From Dyella_D sp052115385 (lineage in GTDB: Bacteria; Pseudomonadota; Gammaproteobacteria; Xanthomonadales; Rhodanobacteraceae): a stretch of DNA of 64,000 nt. Each line of letters begins with the position of its first letter. The first letter of the stretch is position 1. Location: the NCBI RefSeq assembly GCF_052115385.1, contig NZ_JBFRGP010000001.1, positions 806,001-870,000 on the forward strand, read 5' to 3'. Of this stretch, positions 26,915 through 37,346 are shown piece by piece. The notes under the pieces are model-generated. The model was not told the DNA's origin. It saw nothing but the letters and a program-made list of their open reading frames with translations, and ran no database searches. A program made the translations under genes and the position numbers.

Positions 26915-27511
26915 TCAGGCTTCGACGCTGCTGCGGTCGATCCACTTGGGCAGGTGCTGGCCCTGGTAGTGCTCCATCCAGTGGAACAGCTTGTCCATGC
27001 TGTCGCCGAACCACACACTGTCGCGCTGTTCGGTGCGCACGAAACGCTCGTCCACCATGTGGTCGAGCATGCCGCGCAGCTGACGATAGTAGCCGCGCAC
27101 GTCGAGGAAGGCGCAGGGAAAGCTGTGCAGGCCCAGCTGCGCCCAGGTCAGCATCTCGAACATCTCGTCCATGGTGCCGAAGCCGCCGGGCAGGGCGACG
27201 AAGGCATCGGAGCGTTCGAACATGCGGGTCTTGCGCTGGTGCATGGTCTCGACCACTTCCAGCTCAGTCAGGCCGGCGTGCGCCACTTCGCGCTCCACCA
27301 GCTGGCGCGGAATGATGCCGATCACCTTGCCGTCGCCGGCCAGCACCGCATCGGCCACCGTGCCCATCAACCCGACCTTGCCGCCGCCGTAGACCAGCGC
27401 GATGCCGCGCCGCGCCATTTCGGCGCCGAACGCGCGCGCCTGTTCGGTGTATTCCGGCGAGCCGCCCGGGCTCGAGCCGCAATAGACGCAGATGGCGGTG
27501 GGCTGGGGCAT
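26915..27511 (-). CDS. LOG family protein (TIGR00730 Rossmann fold)
   Basis: 198-residue protein of the lysine-decarboxylase-like/LOG family, nucleoside-5'-monophosphate phosphoribohydrolases that in plants and some bacteria release cytokinin bases and in others act in nucleotide metabolism. The defining PGGFGTMDEMFEMLTWAQLG motif and ICVYCGSSPGGSPEY and LVYGGGKVGLMGTVADAV are clear. The start giving MPQPTAICVYCGSS is chosen. Immediately upstream of the AcuI-like gene; actual substrate unknown. Confidence 0.93.
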   Translation of the reverse strand: MPQPTAICVYCGSSPGGSPEYTEQARAFGAEMARRGIALVYGGGKVGLMGTVADAVLAGDGKVIGIIPRQLVEREVAHAGLTELEVVETMHQRKTRMFERSDAFVALPGGFGTMDEMFEMLTWAQLGLHSFPCAFLDVRGYYRQLRGMLDHMVDERFVRTEQRDSVWFGDSMDKLFHWMEHYQGQHLPKWIDRSSVEA

Positions 27512-27596
27512 GGGTGTCTCCGGGGAAAAGGAATTAGGAAACGACGGCCGGTCGCGAGGATGTGAAGGCCGCCGCGATTCGGAGCAAGGCCCGAAA

Positions 27597-27631
27597 ACGG
27601 ACGGGCCCGCCCATGTCGCCATGGACGGGCC
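27597..27631 (-). terminator. probable terminator of the sucAB-lpdA operon
   Basis: On the minus strand GGCCCGTCCATG pairs with a partner that differs by one G-T position (plus-strand arms 27604-27615 and 27620-27631, loop TCGC), followed on that strand by CCGTTTT. It lies 68-100 bases after the lpdA stop and before the LOG gene. Confidence 0.5.
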
Positions 27632-27698
27632 GGTCGGTAGTGCCTGGATCCCGGATCGACGCGCACCCTGCGCTGTCCGGGATGAGGTCGTCCTGACC

Positions 27699-29123
27699 TC
27701 AATTGCCCTTGTGGATCGCGCGCTTGTCCACCGACAGCGCGGCCTCGTGCACGGCTTCCGACAGGGTTGGATGGGCGTGGACGATGCGGGCCAGGTCTTC
27801 GGCGGAGCCCTTGAACTCCATCGTCACCACGGCTTCGGCGATCAGCTCGGACACGCCCGGGCCGACCATGTGCACGCCGAGCAGGCGGTCGGTTTCGGCA
27901 TGGGCCAGCATCTTCACCTGGCCGACGGCCTCGTTCATGGCCACGGCACGGCCGATGGCGGCGAACGGGAAGGTGCCGACCTTGTACGGGATGCCCGCGT
28001 CCTTCAGTTCCTTCTCGGTCTTGCCGGCCCAGGCGATTTCCGGCTCGGTGTAGATCACCCACGGAATGGTGTCGTAATTGATGTGGCCAGCCTTGCCGGC
28101 GATCCACTCGGCCACCGCCACGCCTTCCTCGGAGCCCTTGTGCGCCAGCATCGGGCCGCGCACGGCGTCGCCGATGGCCCACACGCCGTCCACGCCGGTG
28201 TGGTTGTGCGCGTCGACCACGATGCGGCCACGCTCGTCCAGCTTCACGCCGGTGTCGTCGGCCAGCAGGCCGGTGGTGTAGGCGCGGCGGCCCACGGCCA
28301 CCAGCAGCTTGTCCACCACCAGCTCGTGCGCGCCGTCCTTGTCTTCATAGGTGAGCGCAACCTCGTTGCCCTTCACCTCGGCCTTGGTCAGCTTGGCGCC
28401 CAGCTTGATCTTCAGGCCCTGCTTGGCGAATTCCTTGGCGGCGATCTTGGCCACGTCGGTGTCGGCCACCGAGAGGAAGTCCGGCAGCGCTTCCAGGATC
28501 GTCACGTCGGCGCCCAGGCGGCCCCACACGCTGCCCAGTTCCAGGCCGATCACGCCGGCGCCGATCACGCCCAGGCGCTTCGGAACTTCCGGAAAATCCA
28601 GCGCGCCGGCGTTGTCGACGATGAACTTGTTGTCGAACTTCGCGAACGGCAGCTCGATCGGCACCGAGCCGGAGGCCAGGATCACGTTGGTGGCGCTGAT
28701 GGTCTGCTTGCTGCCGTCGGCGGCGGTGATCTCGACGTCGTTACCTTTGAGCAGCTTGCCGGTGCCGTAGAACGCGGTGACCTTGTTCGCCTTGAACAGC
28801 TGGCCGATGCCGCCGGTGAACTGCTTGACGATCTTGTCCTTGCGGCCGACGAAGGTGGCCACGTCGATCTTCGCGTTGTCGGCGGTGATGCCGTGCACCG
28901 CGAAGTTGTGCGTCAGGTTGTGGAACTGCCTGGACGAATCCAACAGCGCCTTGGAAGGGATGCAGCCCACGTTGAGGCAGGTGCCGCCGAGCGCCTGCTT
29001 GCCGTCCTTGCCGGTGAAGGCGTCGATGCAGGCGGTCTTCAGGCCCAGCTGCGCGGCGCGGATCGCGGCCACGTAGCCGGCCGGGCCGGCGCCGATGACG
29101 ATGACGTCGAATTTGTCGCTCAT
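27699..29123 (-). CDS. lpdA: dihydrolipoyl dehydrogenase (E3)
   Basis: 474-residue FAD enzyme that reoxidises lipoyl groups of 2-oxo acid dehydrogenase complexes. FAD-binding VIVIGAGPAGYVAAIRAAQL, redox-active disulfide GGTCLNVGCIPSKALL, NAD-binding GVIGAGVIGLELGSVWGRLG and the C-terminal dimer-interface HAHPTLSEAVHEAAL are all present. It is third in sucA-sucB-lpdA, so this copy most likely serves the 2-oxoglutarate dehydrogenase complex, although E3 may be shared with pyruvate dehydrogenase. A gap of 131 bases separates it from sucB. Confidence 0.97.
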   Translation of the reverse strand: MSDKFDVIVIGAGPAGYVAAIRAAQLGLKTACIDAFTGKDGKQALGGTCLNVGCIPSKALLDSSRQFHNLTHNFAVHGITADNAKIDVATFVGRKDKIVKQFTGGIGQLFKANKVTAFYGTGKLLKGNDVEITAADGSKQTISATNVILASGSVPIELPFAKFDNKFIVDNAGALDFPEVPKRLGVIGAGVIGLELGSVWGRLGADVTILEALPDFLSVADTDVAKIAAKEFAKQGLKIKLGAKLTKAEVKGNEVALTYEDKDGAHELVVDKLLVAVGRRAYTTGLLADDTGVKLDERGRIVVDAHNHTGVDGVWAIGDAVRGPMLAHKGSEEGVAVAEWIAGKAGHINYDTIPWVIYTEPEIAWAGKTEKELKDAGIPYKVGTFPFAAIGRAVAMNEAVGQVKMLAHAETDRLLGVHMVGPGVSELIAEAVVTMEFKGSAEDLARIVHAHPTLSEAVHEAALSVDKRAIHKGN

Positions 29124-29236
29124 GGTTGTTCCTTGCTGCGTGGCGCCTTAAGCAGGCGCCAGAGTGAAGCGGGGGAGGTTGGCGGCGAGCGTGGATGTTG
29201 TGCCACGGCTCGCCGCCAAAGCTTCGTTACCTATTC

Positions 29237-29254
29237 GGACTTTGAGCGGGACGC

Positions 29255-29263
<9 letters not shown>
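29237..29263 (-). promoter_or_regulatory. hairpin overlapping the sucB stop codon
   Basis: GGACTTTGAGCG and its perfect complement CGCTCAAAGTCC form a 12-bp stem with a 3-base loop; the sucB TGA lies inside it. No T run follows, so it may affect message processing or expression of lpdA rather than terminate. Confidence 0.55.
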
Positions 29264-30451
<1,188 letters not shown>

Positions 30452-30457
30452 CGGGTC

Positions 30458-33295
30458 TTACTCCGCAGCGTGGTCGGTGCCGATCGGCGCGACCAGCGCC
30501 TGCTCGACGAGTGCCGCTTGTTCGGCGACGTGGGTATTGAGGTGTCCGGCGGCCGGTGCCGGCGAGCGAGCGCGTCCCGCGTACGAGAGGCTCTGCTTGC
30601 TGCTGACGCAGGCCTGCAGGTGATGACGGATCTGGAACCAGGCGCCCTGGTTCATCGGCTCTTCCTGGCACCAGATCACTTCCTTGGCGGAAGCATATTT
30701 GTCCAGCTCGGCGATGACTTCCGGGCGCGGGAACGGATACAGCTGCTCGACGCGCACCACCGCCACGTCGCTCAGCTCGCGCTTCTGGGCGTCTTCCAGC
30801 AGGTCGTAATAGACCTTGCCCGAGCACAGCACCACGCGCTTGACCTTCTTGGCCGGCAGCTCGCGGTGCTCGCCGATCACCAGCTGGAACTGGCCGCTGG
30901 CCAGCTCGTCCAGGCTGGAGATGGCCAGCTTGTGGCGCAGCAGCGACTTGGGCGTCATCACGATCAGCGGCTTGCGCGTCGGGCGCACCATCTGGCGGCG
31001 GATCATGTGGAACGCCTGGGCCGGCGTGGTCGGCACGCAGACCTGCATGTTTTCCAGCGCGCACATCTGCAGGAAGCGCTCCAGGCGCGCGGAGGAATGC
31101 TCCGGACCCTGGCCTTCGTAGCCGTGCGGCAGGAACAGCGCCAGGCCGCACAGGCGGTTCCACTTCGACTCGCCGGAGCTGATGAACTGGTCGATCACCA
31201 CCTGGGCGCCGTTGGCGAAGTCGCCGAACTGGCCTTCCCAGATGTGCAAGGTGTAGGGATCGGTGGTGGCGTGGCCGTACTCGAAGGCCATCACCGCTTC
31301 CTCGCTGAGCAGCGAGTCGATCACTTCGACGCTGGCGTTGTCGCGCAGCGTGGCCAGCGGCAGGTAGGTGTGGCCGTCCTTCTGGTCGTGCAGCACCGCG
31401 TGGCGGTGGAAGAAGGTGCCGCGGCCGACGTCCTGGCCGACCAGGCGCAGGTTGTAGCTCTGCTCGATCAAGGTGGCGTAGGCCAGATTCTCGGCGAAGC
31501 CCCAGTCGCCCGGCAGCTCGCCGGCGGCCATCTTGCGGCGGTCGTCGTAGATCTTGGCGACGCGCGCCTGCAGGGTGATGTCCTGCGGCATGTCCAGGAT
31601 CTTGTTGGCCAGCTCGACCAGCTTGGCCTTGGGCACGCCGGTGTCGGTCTGGGTGGACAGCTTGCCGCCGATGAACTGGTTCCAGTCCACCTCGATGTCC
31701 TTGACCAGGGCCTGGGTCAGCTCGGTCATCGGGTTGCCGGCTTCCAGCCGCGAGCGATATGCCTCGACCAGCTTCTGGGCGTCGCCGTCGGCGATCACGC
31801 CTTCCTTGACCAGGCTCTGCGCGTACAGGTCGCGGGTGGTCGGGCGGGCGCGGATGATCTGGTACATCACCGGCTGGGTCGCGGCCGGCTCGTCGGCTTC
31901 GTTATGGCCGTGGCGGCGGTAGCAGACCAGGTCGATCACCACGTCCTTGCGGAACTGCTTGCGGAAGTCGTAGACCAGGCGGGTGGCCTGGATCACCGCT
32001 TCCGGGTCGTCGCCGTTCACGTGCAGCACCGGCGCGTTGACCATCTTGGCCAGGTCGGTGCAGTACAGCGTGGAGCGCGCGTCCTGCGGGTTCGAGGTGG
32101 TGAAGCCGACCTGGTTGTTGACCACGATGTGCAGCGTGCCGCCGATGCGGAAGCCGCGCGCCTGCGACATGTTGAACAGCTCCATGTTCACGCCCTGGCC
32201 GGCCAGCGCGGCGTCGCCATGGATCAGCACGGCCATCGACTGCTGGCGCTCGCTGTCGCGGCGGCGCAGCTGGCGCGAATGCACCGAGCCGGCCACCACC
32301 GGGTTGACGATCTCCAGGTGCGACGGGTTGAACGCCAGCGCCACGTGCACGCCGCCGTTCGGCGTCTTGACGTCGGCGGAGAAGCCCATGTGGTACTTCA
32401 CGTCGCCGGAGTGCGCCGGGTCGTCCGGGTGCTCGAACTTGCCTTCGAATTCGTTGAACAGGGTCTTCGGCGGCTTGCCCAGGATATTGACCAGCATGTT
32501 GAGGCGGCCGCGGTGGGCCATGCCGACCACGACTTCCTTGATGCCGTTGTCGCCGGCGGTGCGCACCATGTCGTCCACCATCGGGATCAGGCTGTCGCCG
32601 CCTTCCAGCGAGAAGCGCTTCTGGCCCACGTACTTGGTGTGCAGGTAGCGCTCCAGGCCCTCGGCGGCGGTGAGGCCCGCCAGCAGGCGCTGCTTGCCGG
32701 CCTGGTCCAGCCCGGCGTTGCCGCCGGCCTTCTCCAGGCGGGTGTAGATCCAGTTGCGCTGCTCATGGTTGCTGATGTGCATGAACTCGGCGCCGATGGT
32801 GCCGGCATACACCTTCTTCAGGCGCGCCAGCAGCTCGCGCAGCTTCATGCGCTGGCCGCCGCCGGCGAAGTTGCCGCAGTCGAATTCGGTGTCGAGGTCG
32901 GCGTCGCCCAGGCCGTGGAAGGCCAGGCCCAGATCCGGTGCCGGCAGCTTCTCGGCCAGGCCCAGCGGATCGAGGTCGGCGGCCAGGTGGCCGCGCGAAC
33001 GGTAGGCGGTCAGGATGCGCAGCACCGCGGCCTGCTTGCGTGCGTGCTGGTCGTCGACCGGGGCGGCCACGCCGGGGGCGCGCTGCTTCTGTGCGGCCTC
33101 GATCCGGGCGATCGCCGCGGAATGCGGAACATCGCCGGATTCGCGGCCTTTGAAGGTCCCGAAATACTGGTTCCATTCGGCGGGGACCGACGCGGGGTCG
33201 GCCAGCCAGGACTCATACAACTGCTCGACATAATCGGCGTTGCCGCCGGCGAGCTGGGACGAATCGAAGAACTCGCGAATCAGATTTGTACTCAC
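30458..33295 (-). CDS. sucA: 2-oxoglutarate dehydrogenase E1 component
   Basis: 945-residue thiamine-diphosphate decarboxylase of the citric acid cycle. Typical parts: N-terminal SSQLAGGNADYVEQLYESWL (E2-binding), GMAHRGRLNMLVNILGKPP, HVNGDDPEAVIQATRLVYDF with the Mg-ThDP motif region, and VFDSLLSEEAV-like VIDSLLSEEAVMAFEYGHAT. The start is taken as GTG 33295 (MSTNLIREFFDSSQL), where family similarity begins; an in-frame ATG 36 bases upstream (33331) is also possible. First gene of sucA-sucB-lpdA. Confidence 0.96.
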   Translation of the reverse strand: MSTNLIREFFDSSQLAGGNADYVEQLYESWLADPASVPAEWNQYFGTFKGRESGDVPHSAAIARIEAAQKQRAPGVAAPVDDQHARKQAAVLRILTAYRSRGHLAADLDPLGLAEKLPAPDLGLAFHGLGDADLDTEFDCGNFAGGGQRMKLRELLARLKKVYAGTIGAEFMHISNHEQRNWIYTRLEKAGGNAGLDQAGKQRLLAGLTAAEGLERYLHTKYVGQKRFSLEGGDSLIPMVDDMVRTAGDNGIKEVVVGMAHRGRLNMLVNILGKPPKTLFNEFEGKFEHPDDPAHSGDVKYHMGFSADVKTPNGGVHVALAFNPSHLEIVNPVVAGSVHSRQLRRRDSERQQSMAVLIHGDAALAGQGVNMELFNMSQARGFRIGGTLHIVVNNQVGFTTSNPQDARSTLYCTDLAKMVNAPVLHVNGDDPEAVIQATRLVYDFRKQFRKDVVIDLVCYRRHGHNEADEPAATQPVMYQIIRARPTTRDLYAQSLVKEGVIADGDAQKLVEAYRSRLEAGNPMTELTQALVKDIEVDWNQFIGGKLSTQTDTGVPKAKLVELANKILDMPQDITLQARVAKIYDDRRKMAAGELPGDWGFAENLAYATLIEQSYNLRLVGQDVGRGTFFHRHAVLHDQKDGHTYLPLATLRDNASVEVIDSLLSEEAVMAFEYGHATTDPYTLHIWEGQFGDFANGAQVVIDQFISSGESKWNRLCGLALFLPHGYEGQGPEHSSARLERFLQMCALENMQVCVPTTPAQAFHMIRRQMVRPTRKPLIVMTPKSLLRHKLAISSLDELASGQFQLVIGEHRELPAKKVKRVVLCSGKVYYDLLEDAQKRELSDVAVVRVEQLYPFPRPEVIAELDKYASAKEVIWCQEEPMNQGAWFQIRHHLQACVSSKQSLSYAGRARSPAPAAGHLNTHVAEQAALVEQALVAPIGTDHAAE

Positions 33296-33542
33296 GTCAC
33301 CACCGGTGAGGGAAGGGAGGCCTGCGGCCATCCGTCGACCTGGCGGATGGCGGGGGAAAAATCCTGTTAATTATGGCCCCGGCTGCTGCACAGCGGCAAC
33401 CCGGGAAACGGGTTTCAGGTGGGGTCGGAGGGTGTTATTTCGAGGGGAAGCGCTACCGACCATCGTCGTAGGCGCTGGTTTTCGCCGATTTCGCGCGCCA
33501 CCGGCGTCCGCGCGCACGAGCCGGTTGGCGTTCAGCCGCAGG

Positions 33543-34034
33543 CTACAGATCGAGCGGCTGCAGCACGCTGGCGCGGGCCGAACGCTCCCACACTTCCTGG
33601 AAGTACTGCTGCAGCGGCGCCTGGCTGGCGCGGTCTTCCAGCGCGCCGCGCCCGCGCGGACGCGCCGCTTCCGGCAAAAACAGATAGCCGCCGCTGTCGG
33701 TCAGCAGATAGGCCGAGGCATAAGAGAGGTCCGACTCCTCGATCGGCTCGCGCACCAGCACCAGGCTGGGCAACCGCTGCGCCAGGGCGACCAGGCGGTG
33801 GCTGTCGCGCAGCGCCGCGGCGGCGTCGTGCAGCAGCAGGCGGATCTCGGCGCCGCGGCCGGAGGTGGCGATCCGGCGCAGCTCGTCCAGCTCGGCGGCA
33901 TGGTTATAAGCGTCGGTCGGCAAGGCCGGCTGGTAGATCGCCACGCGGCGGCGCGCGCCGCGCAGCAAGGCCAGGCGCAGCTCGGCCAGCGCCTCGCCGT
34001 TGTCGATCGCCAGCGTGGCCGGCGCCGGGTTCAC
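33543..34034 (-). CDS. conserved hypothetical protein downstream of roxA
   Basis: 163-residue protein I cannot assign. Its GTG start overlaps the stop of the upstream ribosomal-oxygenase gene (GTGA), so the two are translationally coupled. The sequence is cytosolic in character; the alternation AEIRLLLHDAAAALRDSHRL, LPSLVLVREP and the terminal AYLLTDSGGYLFLPEAARPR recalls half of a phospholipase-D-like fold, but no HxK motif is present, so no catalytic claim is made. The longer open frame that continues upstream lies antisense-free inside roxA in another frame and is a shadow. Confidence 0.7.
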   Translation of the reverse strand: MNPAPATLAIDNGEALAELRLALLRGARRRVAIYQPALPTDAYNHAAELDELRRIATSGRGAEIRLLLHDAAAALRDSHRLVALAQRLPSLVLVREPIEESDLSYASAYLLTDSGGYLFLPEAARPRGRGALEDRASQAPLQQYFQEVWERSARASVLQPLDL

Positions 34035-35218
34035 CGCCGGCGCGCCTTGCGCGGGACCAGATGGCCGTCGTTGACCAGGGCCAGCAGCAGCGCGCGCTCG
34101 GCGCCGGCCGGCGCGCGGGCGAAGGCCAGCGTGCGTTCGGCGCACACGCGTTCGGCCAACTCGGCCGGCGCGGGGTAGGCCTGGCCATTGGCGAACAGGG
34201 TGGCGCCGCCCTTGCCGCGGGCCCAGGCCAGCCGCGCCCAGGGATGGCGCAGCAGTTGCGCGCCGTCGCCGAGCTGCTTGGCCAGGGCGGCCTCGGTGGT
34301 CGGCTTGTCCAGCGCGGCCGGGGTCCGCGCCACGCGGTAGCGGGTGATATAGCGGCCGAACCAGTCGAGCAGGGTGGCGTCGTCGAGCGCGGCGAACGGC
34401 AGGGCCTCGCGCACGCGGGCCAGGGCGGCGCGATCGATCTCGCCGGAAGCCTTGGCCGGGGCCAGGTCCGGGTCGCGGTAGCGCTGCTCGTCCGGCAGGC
34501 GCTCGACCAGGTAATCGGCCAGGTCGCTGGCCAGCTCCGCGCGGGAAGGTGCGCGCATGCCCACCGAGAAAGTCATGCAGGGGCCGCCGAAGGCCACGCC
34601 GTCGTGCGGCACGCCGGGCGGCAGATAAAGCATGTCGCCCGGTTCCAGCAGCCATTCGTGGGTCGGCTCGAAGTGCTTGAGCTGCTTCAGCTCCACGTCG
34701 TCGCGGAATTCGGTGGGCGCGTGCGGATCGTCGCTGATCGCCCAGTGGCGCTGGCCCAGGCCCTGCAGCAGGAACACGTCGTACTGGTCGACGTGGGCGC
34801 CCACGCCGCCGCCCGGCTCGGCATAGGAAATCATGATGTCGTCGACGCGCCAGCTCGGCAGGAAGCGGAAGGTGTCCAGCAGGGCGGCCACGTCGGCGTC
34901 CCATTTGTCCACGTCCTGCACCAGCAGGGTCCAGTTGGCGTTCGGGGTCTTGGCGAAATCGTCCTCGCTCAGCGGGCCGGTCTTTACCGACCAGCGGTCG
35001 CGCCGTTCGTCGTGGACGATCAGGCGCGACAAGGCATCCTCCTCCAGCGCCAGGCCGGCCAGGTCGTCCGGCTGCAGCGGGGGCGTGAAGTCCGGGAAGG
35101 CATGGCGGATCAGCAGGGGGCGCTTCTGCCAGTAATCGCGCAGGAACTGCGCCGGGCTCATGCCGAGGGGCTGGCGGGCGGTGCCGCGGACTTCGAGGGG
35201 GAGGGGGGGCTTGGTCAT
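34031..35218 (-). CDS. roxA: ribosomal protein uL16 3-hydroxylase (YcfD/RoxA-type JmjC cupin)
   Basis: 395-residue 2-oxoglutarate/Fe(II) oxygenase that hydroxylates an arginine of ribosomal protein L16. The JmjC iron site is His142-x-Asp144 (GAHVDQYDVFLLQG) with His205 (LPPGVPHDGVA); SYAEPGGGVGAHVDQYD is highly characteristic. N-terminus (FLRDYWQKRPLLIRHAFPDF) and the C-terminal winged-helix-like region agree with the family length. Divergent from cysJ; a dispersed repeat separates the two. Confidence 0.93.
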   Translation of the reverse strand: MTKPPLPLEVRGTARQPLGMSPAQFLRDYWQKRPLLIRHAFPDFTPPLQPDDLAGLALEEDALSRLIVHDERRDRWSVKTGPLSEDDFAKTPNANWTLLVQDVDKWDADVAALLDTFRFLPSWRVDDIMISYAEPGGGVGAHVDQYDVFLLQGLGQRHWAISDDPHAPTEFRDDVELKQLKHFEPTHEWLLEPGDMLYLPPGVPHDGVAFGGPCMTFSVGMRAPSRAELASDLADYLVERLPDEQRYRDPDLAPAKASGEIDRAALARVREALPFAALDDATLLDWFGRYITRYRVARTPAALDKPTTEAALAKQLGDGAQLLRHPWARLAWARGKGGATLFANGQAYPAPAELAERVCAERTLAFARAPAGAERALLLALVNDGHLVPRKARRR

Positions 35219-35247
35219 CCTGGGATTGTAAGGGGAGTCGAGCGTTG

Positions 35248-35413
35248 AGCCCCTCTCCCGTCGGGAGAGGGGTTGGGGTGAGGGTGCGGGCGGAGCGCAA
35301 GAATGATGTGCACTGCTCCGGCCGAACCCTCATCCGGCTGCCGCCACCTTCCTCGCTCCTCAGAGCCGCGCACATCCCTGTGCGCTCCCCGCGTGCTCCC
35401 GGAGGGAGAAGGG
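35248..35413. repeat. dispersed repeat, family 2, copy 1
   Basis: Starts with a small palindrome CCCCTCTCCCGTCGGGAGAG and runs GGGTTGGGGTGAGGGTGCGG, a central GATGTGCAC, then CCCTCATCCGGCTGCCGCCA and ends GGGAGAAGGG. A second, inverted copy is at 52892-53028. This one carries about 50 extra bases near its right end. The stretch 35219-35551 contains otherwise only the cysJ leader. Confidence 0.8.
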
Positions 35414-35520
35414 TCACACGTCGGAGGTTTTGGTTTAACGAGGAAATAATGGAAATGGCATGTGCATATGTCGACACATCCTTTCCGGCATAAGCAGGAG
35501 CAGGGCTATCTTCGATGAAT

Positions 35521-35536
35521 AGACGTATAGACGTCC
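35521..35536 (+). promoter_or_regulatory. tandem MetJ-like boxes upstream of cysJ
   Basis: Two adjacent octamers, AGACGTAT and AGACGTCC, matching the MetJ met-box consensus AGACGTCT at 7 and 7 (of 8) or 6-7 positions, lie 16-31 bases before the cysJ start codon, where a bound repressor would block transcription or initiation. A related tandem occurs before cysG. Octamer spacing is exactly 8, as MetJ needs. Sequence seen; regulator identity inferred from the known consensus. Confidence 0.6.
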
Positions 35537-35551
35537 AAAGAAGGTCAAGCC

Positions 35552-37345
35552 TTGAACGCCGTCGTTTCCCAGGAATCCCTCGCTTCGCCGCTGGCCGCCG
35601 ACAAAGCGGCGCAACTCCACCGGCTGCTGGAGGGCCTGGCTCCCCATGAGCTGTACTGGGTGGCCGCCCGCAGCGCGGCGCTGGCGGCGCGCGGACCGCA
35701 GCCGGCCCAGGTGCAGGCGGCCGCGGCGGCGACGGAGCGGGTCACCGTGCTCTACGGCAGCCAGACCGGCAACGCCAAGCGGGTGGCCGAGCAGCTGTTG
35801 AAGAAGCTGGAAGCGGCCGGCCTGCCGGCGCGGCTGGTGCGCGCCGACGCCTACGTGCAGCGCGAACTGGCGCAGGAGCGCCAGCTGTTCCTGGTGATCA
35901 GCACCCAGGGCGAGGGCGAGCCACCGGACGATGCGCGCGGCCTGATCGACTTTATCGCCGGCCGCCGCGCGCCGCGGCTGCCGGCGCTGCGCTATGCGGT
36001 GCTGGGCCTGGGCGATTCCAGCTATCCGCAGTTCTGCGCGATCGGGCGCCAGCTCGACGCGCGGCTGGCCGAGCTGGGCGCCACCCGGCTGGACGCGCTG
36101 GCCGAGGCCGACGTAGACCTGGACGAAGTGGCCGCGCCATGGACTGCCGCCGCGCTGGAACGCGCCCGCGAAGTGCTGAAGGCGCCGGCCGCCGCCGTGC
36201 GCGCGCCGCTGCTGCAGGCGGTGCCCAGCCACGCCGCGCACGATCGGGACAAGCCCTTCGCCGCGACCGTGCTGGCCAACCAGCGCATCGTCTCCCGCGA
36301 CAGCGCGCGCGAAGTGCTGCACGTGGAGCTGTCGCTGGAAGGCTCCGGCCTCAGCTACCGCCCCGGCGACGCGCTCGGCGTATGGCCGCGCAATCCGCCC
36401 GCGCTGGTGCAGCAGTGGCTGCAACGGCTGCGCCTGGACGGTGCGGCGGAAGTCACCCACAACGGCCGCACGCTGCCGCTCGCGCGCTGGCTGACCGAGG
36501 AACGCGAGCTGACCCGCCTGGCGCGCGGCTTCGCGCTGGCCCATGCGCGGGTCAGCGGCGATGCGGGGCTGACGCGGGCGCTGGAAGACCCGGTGGCCCT
36601 GTCCGCGCTGCTCGACACCCACCAGCCGATCGACCTGCTGCGCCGCTACCCGGCCGATTGGGACGCCAGCGCACTGGTCGCCGCGCTGCGCCCGCTGACG
36701 CCGCGGCTGTATTCGATCGCCTCGAGCTCGGCCGTGGTCGGCGACGAAGTGCACCTCACCGTGTCCACCGTCGACTACGAGGCGTTCGGCGAACGTCACT
36801 GGGGTGCCGCGTCCGCCTTCCTCGCCGCCAGTGCCGAAGACGCGCGCGTACCGGTCTTCATCGAAGCGAATGAACGCTTCCACCTGCCGGCCGACGACGC
36901 ACGCGACGTGATCATGATCGGCCCCGGCACCGGCGTCGCCCCGTTCCGCGGCTTCGTGCAGGAGCGCCACGAAAGCGGCGCGCGCGGACGCAACTGGCTG
37001 TTCTTCGGCAACCGCCATTTCAGCGAAGACTTCCTCTACCAGGTCGAATGGCAGGAAGCGCTCAAGCAAGGCGCGCTGCATCGGCTGGAGCTGGCCTTCT
37101 CGCGCGACGGCGCCGACAAGGTCTACGTGCAGCAGCGCCTGCGCGAACACGGCAAGGAGCTGTATGCATGGCTGGCCGGCGGCGCGCATCTGTATGTCTG
37201 CGGCGACGCCACGCATATGGCCAAGGACGTGCACGCGGCCCTGGTCGACATCGCCGCCGAACACGGCGGCCTCTCCCGCGAAGACGCCGGCGCCTGGCTG
37301 GCCGACCTCCTGCAACAAGGGCGTTACGCCCGCGACGTGTACTGA
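35552..37345 (+). CDS. cysJ: assimilatory sulfite reductase (NADPH) flavoprotein, alpha subunit
   Basis: 597-residue diflavin reductase feeding electrons from NADPH to CysI. An N-terminal flavodoxin domain (VTVLYGSQTGNAKRVAEQLL, FMN; LFLVISTQGEGEPPDDARGL) is followed by FAD (LYSIASSSAVVGDEVHLTVS) and NADPH (MIGPGTGVAPFRGFVQERHE) domains, ending in the conserved aromatic YARDVY. Translation starts at TTG (no ATG or GTG fits), which may moderate expression. First gene of cysJ-I-H-sat, one base before cysI. Confidence 0.97.
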   Translation: MNAVVSQESLASPLAADKAAQLHRLLEGLAPHELYWVAARSAALAARGPQPAQVQAAAAATERVTVLYGSQTGNAKRVAEQLLKKLEAAGLPARLVRADAYVQRELAQERQLFLVISTQGEGEPPDDARGLIDFIAGRRAPRLPALRYAVLGLGDSSYPQFCAIGRQLDARLAELGATRLDALAEADVDLDEVAAPWTAAALERAREVLKAPAAAVRAPLLQAVPSHAAHDRDKPFAATVLANQRIVSRDSAREVLHVELSLEGSGLSYRPGDALGVWPRNPPALVQQWLQRLRLDGAAEVTHNGRTLPLARWLTEERELTRLARGFALAHARVSGDAGLTRALEDPVALSALLDTHQPIDLLRRYPADWDASALVAALRPLTPRLYSIASSSAVVGDEVHLTVSTVDYEAFGERHWGAASAFLAASAEDARVPVFIEANERFHLPADDARDVIMIGPGTGVAPFRGFVQERHESGARGRNWLFFGNRHFSEDFLYQVEWQEALKQGALHRLELAFSRDGADKVYVQQRLREHGKELYAWLAGGAHLYVCGDATHMAKDVHAALVDIAAEHGGLSREDAGAWLADLLQQGRYARDVY

Positions 37346-37346
37346 C

